64,000 nucleotides of DNA from Trametes villosa (lineage: Eukaryota > Basidiomycota > Agaricomycetes > Polyporales > Polyporaceae). Under the pieces are notes generated by a model that worked only from the letters and a program-made list of their open reading frames with translations, was not told where the DNA came from and searched no databases. Shown here one piece after another: positions 1 through 10,267 of this stretch. How positions within the stretch are numbered: the stretch's first letter is position 1; each line of letters begins with the position of its first letter. The stretch is taken from the NCBI GenBank assembly GCA_002964805.2, contig PUDQ02000001.1, positions 3,000,001 through 3,064,000 of the forward strand. The letters are read 5' to 3'. A program made the translations under genes and the position numbers.

Positions 1-846
1 AGAGCACTCAAAGGCAACCCGCTTGCAGGTTAATTAGGAGCAGAGCACTCTTCCCGCGAGCCAATCTTCGTTGATGATGAACATGACTACCCAACCGGTG
101 TGTAAACCGCGCGCGTCTCTCACTCTCGTCCGGGTTCAATGGCCCAACGCGCATTCCAATTGAAGGTATGTGCTCCGCGAAGAGGTCATTAGGAGCACCC
201 TCTGACCCTTGTTTAATTATAGTGGAGGGATCCGTGCGCGGTATCCGCCTTTGACACCCATGACCCGTGATGGTCATATGCGATGCCTCATCCACGAACA
301 TACTACTCTGTTAGGAGCACAGAGGACACCATTCAAGGTCCCTGTATCTGGTGGTTACACGGCTATGATGGGAGCCAGAACGCATTAACAACATCGTAGC
401 GATAGGTCTGCTCGCATTCAAGAATATCTTCCCACTCAATCTGAGTAATCGCTTCTGACATGGCTCGTAGGGTTCACACCCGGTTTGTGGATCCAAATGG
501 CCAGTTGCCATCACAGAAAGTATTCGGATAGCCCGGATATGCCTTTGACGATCAAGTCCTCCGACTGAGGAAGGTCCATGCTATTCTCTGCGGTATAGCA
601 ACACTGCAGCAGTAGTAGCAGTGGACGACAATCGACATGTCAGGCAGGCTCACAACTCGCTACGGACGCTTGCGATGATCACGCTCGTCGCGTCACTCTC
701 GGTGCGTCATTCCGAACCCAGCTGTGCTTCTATCCGCTGAACACGCTCTCTCGGTGCCCAACTCCGCGCTCAGCTACGCCTCTTCTCTGCCGAACGCGGT
801 TCACACTCGGGTTGCACATGTGACCAAAGAAGCGAGGCCATGTGTG
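1..846. other. Intergenic, no gene recognised
   Basis: No open frame here looks like a known protein on either strand. The word TTAGGAGCA recurs near 33, 187 and 310, which is too little to call a repeat family. The right end is the promoter of the P450 that follows. Confidence 0.5.
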
Positions 847-853
847 TATATAA
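847..853 (+). promoter_or_regulatory. TATA box of the first P450
   Basis: TATATAA lies 60 nt before the ATG at 913, a plausible distance for a short 5' UTR. Called from sequence and position only. Confidence 0.5.
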
Positions 854-912
854 CCCCCGTCGAACACAGAGGTAGAAGCAATCATCTCCTCGTCTATCGT
901 CAATCCTCTGCG

Positions 913-2987
913 ATGGCAGACGTCTCCGTATTCTACACCTGCGTAGCGATCGTTATAGCTACCTACCTGATCAAGTGGTACAAGGACCCGGTAAGTCATC
1001 TTCGAAACGTCCGGCGTTCTACGGCTGACCTTCTCGCGTAGCTGCGTTCCATTCCTACCGTCGGCAGCTCTGAACTCCCCCTTCTCTCTTACAAGGGGGC
1101 GCTTAGGTGGATTCGGCACGGAAGGGAGGTCCTGCAAGACGGATATGACAGGGTAAGTCCGAGGCGTCCGCGACCTCCAGGCGTTCATACGAATTTATGT
1201 TGAACTGCATGACCTTGCAGTACCGCGGCGCGACGTTCAAGGTTGCCATGCTCGACCAGTGGCTCGTCATTGTCACCGGCCCAACGCTGGTCGACGAGGT
1301 GCGGAAGCGTCCGGACGAAGAGCTGAGCTTCTACGAGGGGATTGGTGCAGTACGTACTGGGGCTGTCGGTTTCCTGCCCATCGCAGACTGACCGCCTTCC
1401 GTAGTTCACCCAGACCAGGTATACGCTGGGGGAGGCGATCCACAGCGACCCGTACCATTCGGACATCGTTCGCGATAAGCTGACGCGAGGCCTTGCGGCG
1501 GTCCTCCCCGACGTCATTGACGAGTTAACGGTGGCCCTCCAGGAGCACATCCCCACTGAAGGCAATGGTGGGTCTCGTGTCGCCTTCAGCGTGCCTAACT
1601 TTGACATCTCACCACGTCGCAGGTTGGGTGAGTGTGGATTGCTCGCAGAAGACGCGCGACATCATCGCCAGGGCGAGCAACCGCGTCTTCGTCGGACTTC
1701 CTGCGTGTACGTGCCTCCCACTCCGGACACGAAACCTCCCTCATCTGGTAGCGCACAGGCCGCAACCAGGCGTACCTCGACCTCGCTATCAACTTCACTC
1801 TGAGCGTCGTCAAGGACAGAGCCATCATCAACATGTTCCCCAACCTGTTGAAACCGTGAGCATCCCAACCCCGGTACGGAATGCGTGGACTGACCAAAGC
1901 ACACTTGATGTTCTGTAGAATTGTGGGACGCATCGTGGGCAACGCTGCTTCAAGCGTCCGCCAGGCGACTCCGTACTTGGCTCCGTTGATAGACGAGCGC
2001 CGTCGGCTCTTGGCGGAGTACGGCGACGACTGGTCGGAGAAGCCGGTATGTTCTCTAGGTGGGAACCGAGGTGCACTCCGGCTGACGACTATCTTCGCAT
2101 CGCAGAACGATATGCTGCAATGGATCATGGATGAGGCCGCGTCCCGCGACCCCTCCACCAAGGCCATCGTCGAGCGCGTCCTCCTGGTCAACTTTGCCGC
2201 CATCCACACGTCGTCGAACGTACGTCTCCTGCACTCCGTAGTCGTGTATAGGCAGCTGAGATCCAGCGTTGCAGACCATCACACACGCCCTCTACCACCT
2301 CGCCGAGCAGCCGGACCTTCTTCAGCCGCTCCGGGAGGAGATCGAGCCGCTCGTCAAGGAGGAGGGCTGGACAAAGGCCGCCCTGGCGAAGATGTGGCGG
2401 CTCGACAGCTTCCTGCGCGAGTCGCAGCGGTACAACGGCATCAACCTAGGTGCGCGCGCCACTTCCTCCCCTACTTCGCCCAGGACCTCACACAGGCTCG
2501 CTACACCGCAGTGTCGCTCATGCGCATGGCGGTTAAGGATGTGACGCTCAGCGACGGGACGTTCCTGCCCAAGGGCACGCTCGTCGTGGCGCCCGCGGAG
2601 GCGACGCACCACGACGATGCGGTGTACGCCGACGCGGCCATCTTCGACCCGTTCCGGTTTTCCCGCATGCGCGAGCGCGCGGGCGAGAGTACGAAGCACC
2701 AGTTCGTCAACACCTCCGTCGAGTATGTTGCCTTCGGCCACGGCAAGCACGCCTGGTGAGTTACCTGTTGTGCGAGATGGGCGGGGAACTGATGCTCGGT
2801 GCGACGCAGCCCCGGGCGGTTCTTTGCGGCAAACGAGCTGAAGGCGATGCTCGCGTACGTCGTGCTGAACTATGACGTGAAGCTGCCCGGGGACGGGAAG
2901 CGCCCTGCGAACATGTACTGGGGCCCGACCGTCATTCCCGCGCCGGGCGCGCAGGTGCTGTTCAGGAAGCGTCAGGTTTCTGCGTAG
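913..2987 (+). CDS. Cytochrome P450 monooxygenase, first copy
   Basis: Heme-thiolate monooxygenase, probably bound to the ER by its N-terminal helix (FYTCVAIVIATYLIKWY); substrate unknown. About 500 residues in roughly a dozen exons; the first ones are 913-990, 1042-1152, 1221-1349, 1405-1567 and 1623-1706, all in frame. Seen: an I-helix region with AAIHTSS in place of the usual AGxxT, the ExxR motif as ESQR, a PERF-like DPFRFSRM, and the heme loop FGHGKHACPGR. The heme cysteine codon is split by an intron (TG before the donor near 2756, C after the acceptor near 2810). Overall it resembles the fungal ent-kaurene-oxidase-like or CYP512-like P450s; that subfamily label is a judgement from memory. 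A paralogue with the same exon plan lies at 21683-23780 on the other strand, and a relic at 5577-5842. Confidence 0.9.
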
Positions 2988-3540
2988 GGCGCCATCTCAT
3001 AACTTTGTGAGTGGCTGGCCTGTGTCACTGTCAGCGTCACCTCTGCGTTTACTCAACCGGCCCTGGTAGTGTGCATGTAGGAGTAGCGTGGCGTTTGACA
3101 CGTACTGCAATGAAACCTTCCGATATGAACCCACGGCGGTTGTTCAGATGGCGTTGTGTAGGTTAGGCTGCAGCTCGTGCTCCGCGGCTGGGCTACACCT
3201 GTCGTTTCGTGGCCGAGGCTTTCCGGAGGTTATGATACTCGGTGGAGCTGCGCCAGCCCATTGCCAGACTCTTCTCCCTCTCGTTTATGCTTTCAATGGA
3301 CGCATCACCAAAGCTCCTCAGGTCAGATGTATGTTCACACCATGTCTGGCAAACTACAATGGGGTCCGGGCTATATGCGTCGTCGGCGACATTCCGATCT
3401 ACGCCTCGAACCGCTAGGGTGGACATTGAAGGTTCTAAGTAAGGATCCGAAGCTTTCCTGTATAAATCATGGGATGGATAGCGAGTCTGAGGAGTTCGAC
3501 AGACCAGCGCTTAGCTTCAAGTTGGACCCACAGCTCGGAC
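2988..3540. other. Intergenic between P450 and orphan gene
   Basis: No supported gene. A short open frame from 3474 has no splice path that I can join to the gene starting at 3738. The 3' end carries the AGTAGACGCC word described separately. Confidence 0.4.
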
Positions 3541-3550
3541 AGTAGACGCC
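3541..3550 (+). promoter_or_regulatory. AGTAGACGCC word, copy 1
   Basis: It lies 197 nt before the proposed ATG at 3738. The same 10-mer stands before three other plus-strand genes in the window. The function is unknown and the site is called only because it recurs in position and orientation. Confidence 0.3.
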
Positions 3551-3737
3551 CACTTCAAACTTTCTGCGCGTAAGCTGCCACTCTTCCTCTTGAACCCCCA
3601 TCCCTCTTAGCTTCATCGTCTTCTTGACAGTATCAATTCCTTCCTGCAAAGGCGCAGATCTGGTGAGCAATGTTTGGACATGCAACAGCCCATAGATGAC
3701 GCTGACCGTACATGAAAGCTGGGAAAACTCGCGTTCA

Positions 3738-5287
3738 ATGTCCTGGAACCCACTGAAACCCGACCCGGCGCCCGTCATCAGCAGGGCTGGTATCTATATT
3801 CGTGCGTTTTCTTACTCGCGCATGGCTATCTATGCTGAGGAGTCATTGCAGAGCCCGAAGACCTGCAAGGTATCGAAGATGCACAGCTTGCAGTCGAATT
3901 AATCATCGACCCGTATTGCATGTACACGAGGAGTTGGAGGGCGGAGACATACGACCATCGACCGCTCAACGCCGACTACCGTTTGGACGAGGACGCCTTC
4001 GTCTGGATGGTCTATAGCGCTCGCGCGCCCCCGCATGCTGCTATCGGGTTACAAGGCGACGTCTGGATCGACTGCACCCCCGCGGCGGTCAAAATCTACT
4101 TTCGAGGCGAGTCGAACACCTGGGTGCTCTGGGACAACCCCTGCAAGCATGACGGTCGACACCGCGACCAAGACGGGCGGGAGGTTGCGCACCCATGGCT
4201 TCCCGACAGGTGTCTCCAGTTCAACGGCTTCGACCTCGGGTGGTTTGCGCATTCGGACTTGAAGGCGCATCAACAGCGCTGGGATGCGGTGCGCGGCAAG
4301 CTTCCCCCGTACGACCAACTCTCGGCCCAGTATATTGTGGATTTCAGAACTACTATGGAGAGGGCTTCCCTCTCGAGGAGGGTTATCCAACCTGATCGTC
4401 GATTGCACGCCCCAAATTCGTCCAAGGTGGTGAAGCCCAAGCAGGTCATGGACTGCGGAGTATCCCGTCCGAACGCGCTCGCAGGGGCGGTACGAGCGTC
4501 CTCGAGCAACGATACGTCCTCCAGCCCAGTCTCGCTTCATAACATGAAGCTGCGCAACAGTACGCGCTACTTCAGTTGCTGCCTCGCGGGCCGCCTTGCT
4601 AACCTTGGTATAGGCGCAGGGAAAGCGGGTCGTCAAAATCCCCCGAAGCGCCCCTTCTGGGTTTTGTCCGACTCAGATTCGGGTTCGGAGGACGGCGCGC
4701 CCGCTCCCAAACGGGCGTCGAAGGGCAAGGAGCGCGAACTACCCCCCTCTAGACGCCCAGCCACGAGGGCACAAGACACAAGCGGGGTGGGCACGGTTCT
4801 GGCGTCCTCTGACAACCTCCACGGCTTCCTTGAAGAGCTGCCTCTGAAGCTCGTTCATCGCTCCGCCGCCTTCCAGGACCTCGGTATCACATCGCGCGCT
4901 CATATCGACGCCCTCGCCCACATCCCCACACAGTTGCAGGAGGTCTTGTTCAAGGAACTAAGAAATCGGAACGTCGTGCTGGTCGAAACCCTCGTCCTGC
5001 GCAGCGCCCTCAACACGATTCGCGACTCCTCCGCCCAGCCCAATCCCGCGGCGGGTCGTGCGCAGGCGCAGCCAAAAGACGTTGCAGCGTTCCTCGCGCT
5101 CATGCATCCACCCATGTCTCACCGCCTTCCCGTGCTTCGGAATCTGGGCGTCGACGCAAGCCACCTACCCGTACTCGCGGGTCTCGACGAAGAGTCGTAC
5201 AAGGTGTTTGAAGGAGAGCTGGGCGCGGCGGGCGTCACTTGGGTGGAACGGTTGCTGCTCAGAGCTTCCCTCAGGAATGGTCTATGA
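3738..5287 (+). CDS. Orphan-family protein, copy 1 (W/GD/HPWL domain plus two SAM-like repeats)
   Basis: I do not recognise a named family. Exons 3738-3801 and 3852-5287 give 499 residues; removing a possible intron at 4560-4613 gives 481. Exon 1 was found by alignment with the paralogue at 6215: both end in PV(I/V)SR.GI followed by a donor, and the frame holds across the join. The N-terminal domain has FVWMVYSA, GLQGDVWIDCTP, VAHPWLPDR and LQFNGFDLGW. A serine-rich acidic linker (SDSDSGSED) then runs into a basic patch (PKRASKGKER) that could be a nuclear signal. The C-terminus holds two tandem units of about 62 residues, one starting FLEELPLKLVHR and the other FLALMHPPMSHR, each with a DLGI or NLGV core and an ending like LLLRASL. 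They look like SAM-type five-helix units, which is an inference. An in-frame ATG at 3696 could extend the protein by 14 residues. Confidence 0.7.
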
Positions 5288-5299
5288 AATCGTCTCGGG

Positions 5300-5511
5300 C
5301 AGTCGTTTCAATGCATTTTTGTAGCATATAGCCTCCCTCCAGTAGTATTCCTTGTATCCAATAGTGCTAGCTTTACGGTGCTCGGGCGAAGCGAGCAGAG
5401 TCGCTGCGTGATGCTTCCAGGCACGTGGCGACGAGAGGTTTGCCGCCCGAGACCCTGTGCCTCGAGGCTCGCCCGACGTAGCAAGTACAAGCCAATCCAC
5501 GACCATCGACG
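5300..5511. repeat. 3' flank duplicated with 7810-8048
   Basis: The sequence after copy 1 matches that after copy 2: a shared GTAGCATATAG just past the stop, then a block of about 70 nt with TTTGCCGCCCGAGACCCT and CACGACCATCGAC. The duplicated unit therefore extends beyond the coding region. Indels separate the blocks. Confidence 0.75.
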
Positions 5512-5576
5512 TTGGAACAAGTCGATCCTCAAGTCCTGCGCGTCATAGTATTCGTACCTTTCGAGGTTTACATCGA

Positions 5577-5842
5577 ATATAGCGCGGACGCGGCCGTCTT
5601 CGGCCCGTTCCGCTTCGCGCGAATGCGCGAGCGAAGGCACGAACTTGAAGCACCAGTTCGACCTCACCTCCGTCGAGTGCGGCTCCTTCGGCTACGGCAA
5701 GCACGCTTGGTGAGACCGCTTTCACATTGCAATGTGGAGAAGGCGAGGGAGCTTATGCGTGGTGTGATATAGTCCCGGGCGGTTCTTCGCAGCGAACGAG
5801 CTGAAGGCGATGCTCGCGCGAATTGGCATGCTGAACTACGAG
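5577..5842 (+). pseudogene. P450 relic, heme-region fragment
   Basis: This is a decayed copy of the 3' part of the P450 at 913-2987. It keeps the PERF-like region (FGPFRFARMRER), then a frame change inside the charged stretch after that motif. In the shifted frame follow a KHQF-like stretch and the heme loop GYGKHA, the same heme-cysteine-splitting intron, and the next exon beginning PGRFFAANELKAMLA. The match stops after LNYE. The rest of the P450 is missing on both sides. Because it lies just before orphan copy 2, as the intact P450 lies before copy 1, I read it as the remains of a duplicated P450 plus orphan unit. Confidence 0.85.
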
Positions 5843-6003
5843 TCATTTGGCAGCGCATGGTCACGCTGCAATGAAACGCATCGTAAGGCTTAAGCAAATT
5901 TCTTTTCCGCCCTGATTGTCGAGGCTTTGCGCTTCCGTGTTATTGAGGTTGAATACCATGGGCGACACAAGCAGCCGCCGCTTGGCCCGCCGCGGCTGTT
6001 GCC

Positions 6004-6015
6004 ATATAATATATA
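6004..6015 (+). promoter_or_regulatory. AT-rich TATA-like element before orphan copy 2
   Basis: ATATAATATATA stands about 200 nt before the ATG at 6215 and just before the AGTAGACGCC word at 6039. Confidence 0.3.
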
Positions 6016-6038
6016 CTACTGACACTTGGAGTCTGGAC

Positions 6039-6048
6039 AGTAGACGCC
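6039..6048 (+). promoter_or_regulatory. AGTAGACGCC word, copy 2
   Basis: It lies 176 nt before the ATG of orphan copy 2. It shares GGACAGTAGACGCC with the site before copy 1, so these two sites are probably one by descent. Confidence 0.3.
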
Positions 6049-6214
6049 GGCCTTGACGTGCGCCACTTCTTTTTTCGCTCGAACCACCATCTACCTCGGC
6101 GTCGTCTTCCTCTTGGGAGGGACGGAGTCCTAGCTCATCACGTCGTAAGTGTAGATTGAACACAGAGCAACCCAAGACTGACAGTAATCGCTCACGAAAG
6201 CTTAGGATATCGAC

Positions 6215-7796
6215 ATGTCCGACTTCGAAGATTACTCGGATCTGCAGCGAGGGGCAATGAAGCATCCACCCGTCGTCAGTAGAAGTGGCATCGACCTTCG
6301 TACGTCCCGTCTTTCTGATGCAGCCCTTCTATGCTGACTGGGTTCGGCAGACCCTAAAGACCGGAAGCGTATCGAAGACGCACAGCTCGTGGTCGAACTG
6401 ACCGTCGACCCCTACTGCATGCACACCCAGGGTTGGGGCGGAGAGACATACTCACACCAACCTCGCGATACAGACCATCGCATGCTCGAGGACGTCTACA
6501 TCTGGATGCTCTACAGCGCGCACGCACCCCCACACGCCGGCATCGGCGTGCAAGGCGACGTCTGGATTGACTGCACCCCCCAGGCGGAGAAGGTCTACTT
6601 CAGAGGAAAGTCGGAAACCTGGGTGCCGTGGAACAAACCTTTCGATCACGACCCGGGGCACCGACCACTACGCAGGCTGGAGGTGGCTCATCCGTGGCTC
6701 CCTGACAGGTGCCTGCAGTTCAACGGCTTCGACCTCGGGTGGTACGCGCACTCGGCCCTGGAGATGCACCAAAAGCGCTGGGATGCCTCCTGCGGTCAAC
6801 TGTCCCCTTACGCCAAGCTTTCCCCTCAATATCTCGCGGCGTTCAGAACCGATATGGAGAGGGCCTCTCTCTCGAGGAAGGTCATCCAGCCTTCTCCCCG
6901 AGCACGCGCCTCCCAGTCGTCGAAGGGGGCGCAGCACAAGCATCCTATGCCCCTGGGTGAGCCTCGCGCGGCTAAGGCTTCAAGCGCCTCACAGGCGTCC
7001 TGCAGCAACCACGCATCCTCGAGCCCAGCATCCCAAGTTCACAAGATAACGTCGCGCCATGGTATGCGCCGTTTTCATCGTTTTCCCGCGCTTCGTTTTT
7101 CTAACTCTCGTAACAGGCGGTGATAGCGCGGGCTCCCAACATCCTTTCAAACGCGCTCGCTGGCCGTTGTCGGACTCCGATTCGGACTCGGACTCGGAGG
7201 ATCACGATCCCGCTCCCAAGCGAGCACGAAAGGGCAAGGAGCGTGAGTCAGGGCCCTCTAGTATAAGTTCCTCGGGGACACAGGCAACAGGCGGGATCGC
7301 GGCGCCCGTGGCGTCCGACAAAGGTGTCCACAGCTTCCTCGAAGAACTACCTCTCAAGCTCGTCCATCGCACTTCCATCTTCAAGGACCTCGGTATCACG
7401 ACGCGCGCTCACTTCGATGCCCTCGCTCACGTCCCGAAGCCGTTGCAAGAGGAGCTTTTCAAGGAGCTCAGGAAGCGCAACGTGGTGCTAGTTGAAACAC
7501 TCGTCCTGCGCAGCGCCCTCAATGCGATCCGCGACGCGGTGGCCCAACCCAACCCTCGGGCTGGTCGTGCGCAAGCGCAGCCAACAGACGTCGCTGCATT
7601 CCTCGCCGCCATGCATCCGCCAATGTCTCATCGCCTTCCTGTCCTCCGGAAGCTGGGAGTCGATGCAAACCACCTGCCTGTGCTCGCGGGTCTCGACGAA
7701 GAGTCCTACAAGGTGTTCGAAGGAGAGCTGGGCGCGGCCGGGGTCACTTGGGTGGAACGGCTGCTGCTCAGGGCCTCCCTCAGGCCCAGTCTGTAA
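6215..7796 (+). CDS. Orphan-family protein, copy 2
   Basis: Exons 6215-6299, 6351-7061 and 7117-7796 join in frame to 491 residues and give the clearest model of the family. Seen, with residue positions: N-terminal domain about 40-195, with GDVWIDCTP near 97-105, VAHPWLPDR near 140-148 and FNGFDLGW near 152-159; acidic run SDSDSDSDSED at about 284-294; basic PKRARKGKER at about 299-308; two SAM-like units at about 339-401 and 427-488. Against copy 1 the second SAM-like unit is almost identical and the linker is not, so the two ends are under different constraint. There is no signal peptide or membrane segment. The basic patch suggests a nuclear protein and SAM-like units suggest self-association; both are guesses. 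The function is unknown. Confidence 0.8.
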
Positions 7797-7809
7797 ATAC
7801 GTCTCGGGT

Positions 7810-8048
7810 AGTACCATGAATTCACACCTGTAGCATATAGTCTTCATTCCATTCTCCTCCCTGTACCAAATAATGCCAGCTTTGTGTCCGGTGAAGTGAG
7901 TTCAGACTTGCTGATGTAGCGCGGTAGTGAGTGAGCGAGGCTGAATAATTTGATGCTTCCAAGCACGTGGCTGCGAGAGGTTTGCCGCCCGAGACCCTTT
8001 CCTCGAGGCTCGCCCAACGGGGCAGAAGACAAACCACGACCATCGACT
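7810..8048. repeat. 3' flank duplicated with 5300-5511
   Basis: Second copy of the flank shared with copy 1. It includes GTAGCATATAGTC after the stop, GATGCTTCCAAGCACGTGGC, the TTTGCCGCCCGAGACCCT block and CACGACCATCGAC. Confidence 0.75.
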
Positions 8049-8178
8049 TCGAAAGAGTTTGTACTCTCGAGTCCCTCAGGGGGCTACAACATCATATCGT
8101 CTGTGCCTTTTGGAGTGTTGTCGAACGTATTGCTAATCGCGGTGTGCCACTAGGACACAGGCCATCGTTCTGTAGACC

Positions 8179-10267
8179 ATGAACCACCCAAAGTTGCGCA
8201 AGTTGGGTTCGTCCCTAAAACCAACGGGACTCGGCCAGAGTCCCACAAGCCTGTGTAAGAAACATCTCGTGTGAGACCAATATCTGTGTGCTAACAGCTC
8301 TGTTTGAAGCCGTCGACGAGATCGCCACAATCGAAAGCGCACGATACAATGTCCCCATAGTGGCTGATCCGTACAAGGTGAAACTCACAGTAGCCGAGCA
8401 TCACATACAGGTTCCTCGAGACTTAAAAGGACGCGTCGCGTACGGAACCTATACCTGGGTTTTGTACAAAGCCAACAGCATCCCTGATCCTCGAATCGGT
8501 TTCAAGGGGGACATCTGGATCGAAACAACGCCGGAAAGCCAACACATTTACATCCTCGGTGAGGGAAATGAGTGGTGTGAATGGGGCCAAGGATTCACCG
8601 CGGACGGCCTCTGGAATCTGCTGAAGGCGAAGAGAGGGTCGCCCTTGAAGATTTTGTATCACCCATGGTTGCGCCACCGCCAGCTCGAGTTCAACGGGAC
8701 CATGCTCCAGTGGGGGATGGTCGAGACAAGCTGGTCGCTATACGAGGAGCGTCTCGATAAGCAGGTACAGGGAAGAGGGTGGCCGAGGTATCGGGATATC
8801 CTCCTCAAAGATGTCGTGGAATATCTCTGCACGGCTGCGCCACCGACTCCCGGCCAGGTCATCATCCCTCCTGCGGGTCCCAATCCTCGACAAGATCCTT
8901 CCGCTGCGGGCTCAAGTCAGCCTGTGGGTTTCCCTTCTGCAGCCCTTAATACGCATGCCAGTACTTTGAATGGTATTCCGGCAAGAAGGCAGCCTGCCAG
9001 CCTCGCCGTCGCAAGACCGAGGCAGCTTGACGTTCTGGCATCACCGGGAGCCGGGCTAAGTCGTCCCATCAACCTGCCTATTGCAGGGCCGAGTCGACCA
9101 TTCCCAGATACTCGGGGGCCAAGTCAACCCGAACATTCAAGCACCCTTACTGTCGCAGGATCGGCCCGTCCGACGAGCAATACAGATCCGCCTGTTGTTC
9201 ACGCGAGCGCGTTCAGCCGGGCCAAGCAAAGTTAGTAGATTCTCCTTTACTTCTACAGGGACGTACTGACGCTACCGTCTCAGCCTCCGTGCCGTCAAAC
9301 GTCCTCCCGTTGAGTTCAGGTAAGGTGTACCGGTTGACCGAGCGAATCCTTGCTCACATGTTGAGCGTGAACAGTCTTTCATTCCTCGTGCGTTGAAGTA
9401 CCCCAAGTCCCCGCTACGCCAACACGCCAACTTTCCCTCGTTCCTCCGCGAACCCATTTCAGCCCCGCCACCAGTGCCCTATCTCCTTCCATTACTCTTT
9501 CCCAATCCTGCTTTGCTCGCCCTGTGGTTGCAGTGGAGACCGAGGAAGACGAGGAAAACGCCGTGCTGGAGCTGTTGAAACGCCGACACGAGTCTCTGTC
9601 CCCATCTCCTCCGACGCTTCAGCGATCCCCAAAGCGAATCAAGGCGGAAGATTCACTTGAGGCACTTCCTCGCGGTCATCTTCCTGCCTTGCCTGCCCTC
9701 GGCAGTCCGATTACCCTCTCTGGTTCTGCGATACCACACGGGCCTTCCATCGAGACAGCCTTGAGTCCGCAAAATTCGACAGGTGTGGCAGTTATGGTCA
9801 GTACGGGCATCCCGCAGTTCCTGGGGGCGCTACCTCTGCCTTTGGCGCACCGTGAACGGATACTCGGCGACCTCGGTTTCAGCTCTATCGACTATCTCAG
9901 GGCGTTCGCGAAGGCCCCGCCGGCTATCCTGAACAAGCTGACCGTGAAGCTTCAAGAGCGTGGCTTCACCTTCATGGAGGCGCTCGTGCTTCGCAACGGA
10001 CTGTCTTCGCTCTACCAACCTGTCCCGACTGAACCACCATCGATACCGGATAGCATTCACGCCTTTCTCGACGATCTCCAACCCTCAATGGCGCAGCACG
10101 CCCCTCTTTTCGCGGACCTCGGTATCGACATCGTCCACTTGCCCATCCTGGCGGGGCTCGAAGATGCGTCGTACGCCGAGTTCGAGCAAACGCTGCTTGC
10201 GAGGGGCATGTCTTGCGCAGATTGCTTCCTGATCGAGGTCGCGCTCAAGACTTGCGTTCGCGTGTAA
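8179..10267 (+). CDS. Orphan-family protein, copy 3 (divergent, longer)
   Basis: Exons 8179-8254, 8298-9230, 9284-9319 and 9375-10267 join in frame to 645 residues. The family marks are all present but changed: YTWVLYKA, GFKGDIWIETTP, YHPWLRHR and LEFNGTMLQWG in the N-terminal domain; a long Pro/Ser-rich linker with repeated GPSRP-like phrases; an acidic stretch VETEEDEENAVLE and basic SPKRIKAED; then two SAM-like units starting FLGALPLPLAHR and FLDDLQPSMAQH. The extra length is all in the linker. Distance from copies 1 and 2 shows that it is the older split, so the triplet grew in at least two steps. The first exon is supported by the ATG, an in-frame donor GTAAGA and an acceptor CTAACAG. 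Confidence 0.75.

Noticed and set aside
7797..8178. A second P450 relic between orphan copies 2 and 3
   Set aside because: Only the shared 3' flank is present; no P450 motif could be found in any frame.
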